Shown piece by piece: positions 54,501-60,500 of a stretch of DNA of 64,000 nt. Every line of letters begins with the position of its first letter. The first letter of the stretch is position 1. Both the position numbers and the translations under genes were made by a program. Under the pieces are notes generated by a model. The model saw only the letters and a list, made by a program, of their open reading frames with translations, had not been told where the DNA came from and did no database searches. Source of the stretch: Zeugodacus cucurbitae (lineage: Eukaryota; Arthropoda; Insecta; Diptera; Tephritidae); contig NC_071671.1 of assembly GCF_028554725.1 (NCBI RefSeq), forward strand, positions 6,180,001 to 6,244,000, written 5' to 3'.

Positions 54501-57500
54501 ACAATAATTAAAAAAAAATAATAATAAAATAAGAATTTTTAAATAAATGTATTTATCAGAATTCTTAAAAGTGGTATACAAATTTGCTCTAAGGAAACTA
54601 AACAAAATTTATTGAATTAACAATCAATACTCAAATTCCGTTTCCAGTGTTCAGCAATACTGGTACCTCATTATAAATTTTAATGTGATTAACCTCCCAA
54701 ATTAAATGAAAACAAAAATTTTAGAATTAAAAAAAAAAAATTTAGAAAAAAAAAATTAATACAAAAATATAATTTTCAAAATTAAAAAAAAATATATATA
54801 TAAAAATATTTTTCTTACTAAAATTAAAAAAGCAATCTAATAATTTAAAAAGTTCAAAAAAATATAATTAAAAAAATAATTTTCAAAATTAAAAAAAAAA
54901 TAAAAAAAATGTTGTTTTTTTTTTTACTAAAATTAAAAAAGCAATATAATAATTTCAAACGTTCAAAAAAATATAATAGAAAATTAATACAAAAAAAAAT
55001 ATTTTTCAAAATTAAAAAAAAAATTAAAAAATATGTTTTTTTTTTACTAAAATTAAAAAAGCAATATAATAATTTAATAAACGATTTTTTTCCGATTTAA
55101 TTTTGAGTCGAGAAATTTTAAGAGTTTAATTAAAATATTCCAAAAAATAAATTGATATTTTAAAATTAAATGCAAATAATAATCATCACTTAAAAATAAT
55201 TTTCAAATATTTTGCGCATCATTGCAGCACAATGTATGCACTGGGATCAATAGTTCGGTGTAAGTAAATGAATAAAGTAAAAAAAGTAGCTAAACTAGAC
55301 ACACAAAACGAAATTTGTTACACACACTTCACTGCAATGGCACTCATAAATCACAAATCACAAATCACTTCTCAATAATCGCTTAGAAAACTCGCCAAAA
55401 AACCGTTAAACACACTTAAACCACTCAATAATACAATGTGCAGTACAAATATGAGAAACAGTACCATACAATTCACCAACGTCAAAACCACATATTAAAC
55501 TTGCATGAATCGAATATTTAGTCGCTGGCGCGGAAAAATACACAAATTGTACAATTTTCAAATTAACCGCCACGTCGTGGAAAAATACATAAATGTGAAA
55601 ATCAAAATGGTTGATAACGCAGCGTAAATTGCATTTGCAAGTTGTCAAATCAACCGACCGACCACCTACTTACTCTTGGACTGATTGATCATGAATACAC
55701 GCTGTGTGGCCCACACCGAGTTGTTGGCGAGCCAGTGAACGATTGAATGAGCCGAGCGTATGATTTGAATTTGAAAATGTCACTGGTCGATGTCAATTAC
55801 GTGAAAGTGCAAATAAAAACGCACAAACAATCAACAACCAGTGACACACACACACATACATTCGAACTATGCATAAAATATGCTCGTGTGGAGCAGGACT
55901 TGTGCTGCTCCCCTTTTGCGTTGTTGAGATTGAAATCTGCACTTCTACGGTCAAAACAATAATCGAGTGCACTGTGCAATCGCAGCAATTTATCGCCGAG
56001 CCAATCACAGTGAACATAAATCAATACACACGCGCATACAAACAAATAAACAAACATACATATGTATTACTGTCACATAGTTGAGATATACATTTCACCT
56101 TACATTCCGTAAACAATGAAATATATACGACTCTCACAGACACACTCCATACAAAATACATGTGAACTTACTGACAATAAACGGTGTAATTTAAAAACAA
56201 ATTAGTACAGTTAGTTCTCTTGAGATTGAGCTTTTCCAAATTGCCTATCTGCGTTGTGTAGTTTTAGTAATGTAATTGCAGTAATTTGTGCGTTGATAAT
56301 CATTGCTCATATTTTAGTTTGTTAGAAATATTTGATGACCGTAGATCGTAGCATAGTTTCTGGCTGAATGAGTAATATTTGTAGAGTATGGTGTAAATTG
56401 GAGTGTGACAATCGAATATGTGTAAATTATATATGTGCTGATCTAATGAAATCATAATTACTTGATATTTTTGAGGTTAGGTTGCTACCTAAACATTAGT
56501 ATTTATATAACTTTCATAGTGTAATAACCAATTGAATAACTGGTTGCCCTAGATTCGGCACCAAAACTTCATAAATTCGAAAATAAATGAGAAAAAAGTA
56601 TCAAATCGCCCGATTCCTCCTCGGAAGGCAATGCTAAGCCCTTGGGAGCCTATAGCAATAAGAATGTCCATCGAGCATATTCACGCTGAAGCCTTCATTT
56701 AAGTGCCAAACAAGTTCGAATAATTCTATATTAAAACTCTTATGATAACATATTACTCTAGAAAGAGTATAATCAAGTATATTATACTACAAAAAGTTGA
56801 ATCGGGAATGTTACGTGTTATAAAGATCCTTCAAATCATCTGAGAATCCTTGAAAACCCTAATCAAATTTATAAAAGAAATACATTTTGAGTCCATCAGC
56901 ACTTTATTCGTATATTTAAACCATTTCACGATCAATTTTTGGGTGAAATTTGAAAAAAAACCTAAAATTTTTTGCTATTGTGTTTGGAATGGCAAAAAAA
57001 TAATGCGAAAAATTTCGCGAAATTTTTTTTTGTTATTCAGTGACAGAAAAAATAACCCGAAAAATTTCGAGGAATGATTTCATTTGAAGAAAATCATATC
57101 CTTTCGGTTTAGTTAGGCTTTATTATCGAGTTTGACTTTATTATAGAGTAGTGTCGTACATTTTTAGGTAAGCTTCGACAATTTTACTCATTAATCACTA
57201 CTCATGCTTTGAAAACATAGCGTTCGTGTCAAAGCTTTAATTATGTGGCTTTCTATTATCAGTGAATACTCGAGAATTTTCTCAATAGAGTATATAGTCC
57301 ATTTGCTATCGTATTTGAATGCTAGAATTGAAGTGTTTGTAAATATGAGTCTATAATAATCAATATATTGTAATCGTGAGCCAGAGTCGTGACTCAATTT
57401 TACTACTATACTATTTGAACTAAAGTTAATAACTTTTCATTGGAATTCGTGACAAAATGTTGTGAAAAATTAAAGGCCACATACTCTATTACTTATGACT

Positions 57501-60500
57501 GATCGTAAATTTGTTTGTGACACATGGATATTAAGAATTTTTTCACTACGTTTGATGACAAGTATTTTCGACAACAGATTTGAAAAAACGATTTACTATA
57601 CAAAAGAAATATCTTATTTTACTACTCTACTCTGTAAATCGTTAATCGAGTACAGGCTGTGCGAAAGGCAAAAACTGGTTTCTCAATTATAATCCTAATG
57701 TATTAAATTAGTTTGGCTGTTCGAAAAGGCCTTTTACCCAGCCTTTTTACACAGGAGCTAATTGATCAATTAACCGGCCTCTGCCGACTGGGTGAATTTT
57801 TTGATAAGAAAAGCTGCGGTAGATGTCGCTGCTACAAATATCAATCAGCTGATGAAACTAACCAACTTCTTATGAAAAGCAAAAACAAATATGTATAACA
57901 GCTGATCGGTTATCGAGTAGCCGGCAGTGTAAAGGGCAAAAAAATGGTTTCTCAATAAAAATGTTGATTGTTCAATTAATTGGGCTGTCTATAAACGCTA
58001 TTAGGAAATATCTACTTAGTTATGGTGAAATATATCAGTAGTTTGACTGTTTGTGATCTCAATGATGTCTGCATAAATTATGTTTATAAAACTAAATCCA
58101 ATAAATAAAGTAAACTATTTTTTTTTAAATTCTGGATGTGAGTCTAATAATTTTTTCTTCTTTAACGCCTTCGAAATCTATAAGTTGCACTTATAACCCA
58201 ACCCATAATTTAATTCATTTAACAATTTCATAAAACTAATAACAATTAACAGCAAAACTTCAGCATTCTACCTTGGTTGTGAATTTCACAAGAATTGCAT
58301 GAATAAATTTAATCAAATAAAAATTATATATAAAAAAAAATTAATTGCATGCATAGCTAATTTAGAAATAATATTTATAATATATTTACATACATACATA
58401 AATAATTGGCGATCTGTGTACCATGTACTTATTGTTTCGACTGTCGCATTTTTTATGTGAGTTTTAAATTATGTTTAATCAAGTGGTGGATTTTTATATA
58501 TATATTTTTTATTATAGTAAAATTGTCAAAAAATAGCATTGGATTATAGTAATCATATTTATATATATGCATTTTTTATCTATCTGTGGAAATTGACAGA
58601 ACGACCTAACTCTACTTAATATTTTTACGCTCTCAAGCTGTCAGAGAAAATATTTTTTAATATTTTATATTTATCAATTTTTAATTAATATATTATTTTG
58701 TAGTTAAATCCCTGATAAGTGAGAAATGTGTTTAACTTTTCTATAAAATTTCGATTTCAATGTAATTTCCTTATAATTTTAATGAACATTTTTTAAAGTT
58801 AAACTAGTTGTTTTGTCACAAGTTCACAACTATATGATTTAAAAAAAAAAAATAATTAAATTGAAAAAAAAAAAAATTAATTGAATTAAATAAAAAAAAA
58901 TCGAAATTACTAAAAATGTGTATAATATATATAAAAACAAATATTTTTTTATACAAAATATAAAAAAAAAATAATTATTATTAAAAAAATAAAATACAAA
59001 AAAATTAAAAAATTTAAAATATTTATTTAAAAAAATAAATTTAAAATTTAAATTATTTATTAAAAAAAAAATTTAAAATAATAAAAAAATGTTTTCATAT
59101 AATAACAAAATTGAACTGCTCGTTTCATATTTACATATATAAAATCTGCCAGCTCACAATAAAAATTTTTAGTCATATATCTCCATAAGTATATTTGTTG
59201 TATGCCATGCTGTATGTATTAGAACATTAGTTAGAAAAACCTTTTAAAATCGTAAACATTTTATTCCTTTGCGTAGACACTTCAAAACAGTATTTTTTAT
59301 TTAACAACTCCTTACCCTCTGCTACTGACAATTCAAAATTAAATTGGCGCGTTTTTGAAAATTAACAAAAATCAAACAAAATTAGTAGAGAAAATAAAAA
59401 AAAAACAACTCCGCTCTTACTAATAATCCTTACAACTCTTGTCATCGTCGATTTATTTACTTTTTTCCCCACATATAAACAACAACAATCAAACGCTCGC
59501 TTGATTACACACAACGATGATTTGTTAAAAAAAAATATCCAAAAATAACGGTAACTCAAAAAAAAAAACAAAAATCAAAAATCCAAAAAACCGAAACAGA
59601 CTCAGTGAAACAGCGAGGCTGCTACGTAGCGTTTTTACGCGTCGTGCCAATACGAGAGTCGAAACGGAACTAGAGCTGTCGCGTGAGTACAAATTCACTG
59701 AAACCTCTTAAACAAAAAGTAACAATATTTCTGTGGTATATAATATAAGATAGTGTCGCTGAAATGGATTTCCCTTGTAGTGGTGTGTTTGTCTTCATGT
59801 TTTACGACAGACACAACATAGCTTATAACTGTTTTCAGTTCTAGCATGTAGGTAGCTAGCTACCGATGTCAGTTGTAGGAATATACCTTTAATCACAGTG
59901 ACGCAGCAACCAACTTGCCGCTCACGAGCTATAAAGATAATATAGCCAACGCACAAATAATAAACAATTTGCAATAATAGTGTAGACAGTGCAAGTTAAA
60001 GCAATATTTAATATAATATGCTTAGCAAAAACAGTACAACAACAACAAATGAAATGGAAAAATTCAGTAAAAAATGCAATAAATGCTCATTCAATTAAAG
60101 TGTTGGACCAAGTCAGGGTGATTCTACAAATTTTACTGCAATCAAATTATTTGCTGTGTATACCCAGTAAGCAAAATTATGAGAACCTGAAGAAATATCT
60201 ACTCTCTTACTTGCTACTGTTAAAAGATGTTGATTGGATTCGAAAAAATCAAGATATGTGAGATAAAAGTCCAACTAAACCTTGTAAATTACTACCCAAG
60301 TACTCGGTTGAGAATTAATTGAGTTAATTGCTCACGAATGAAATTTGTATTATCACTGAGAGTTGAAAGTATTAATTTCGAGAATTTTTCGATTTTTTAT
60401 ATTTTTTATATAAATATTAAAAATTACCTAAAATTCATTTTCGAAGAAAACTTTTTAGATTTATTTATTTATCGCATGCGATAGACTGAATTATGTCTGA

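Noticed and set aside
54909..55100. 63-codon Lys/Phe ORF
   Set aside because: Produced by the tandem A-rich repeat.
57713..57898. 61-codon ORF with [18 protein letters not shown]
   Set aside because: It lies within MITE copy B and corresponds to non-coding MITE sequence in copy A.
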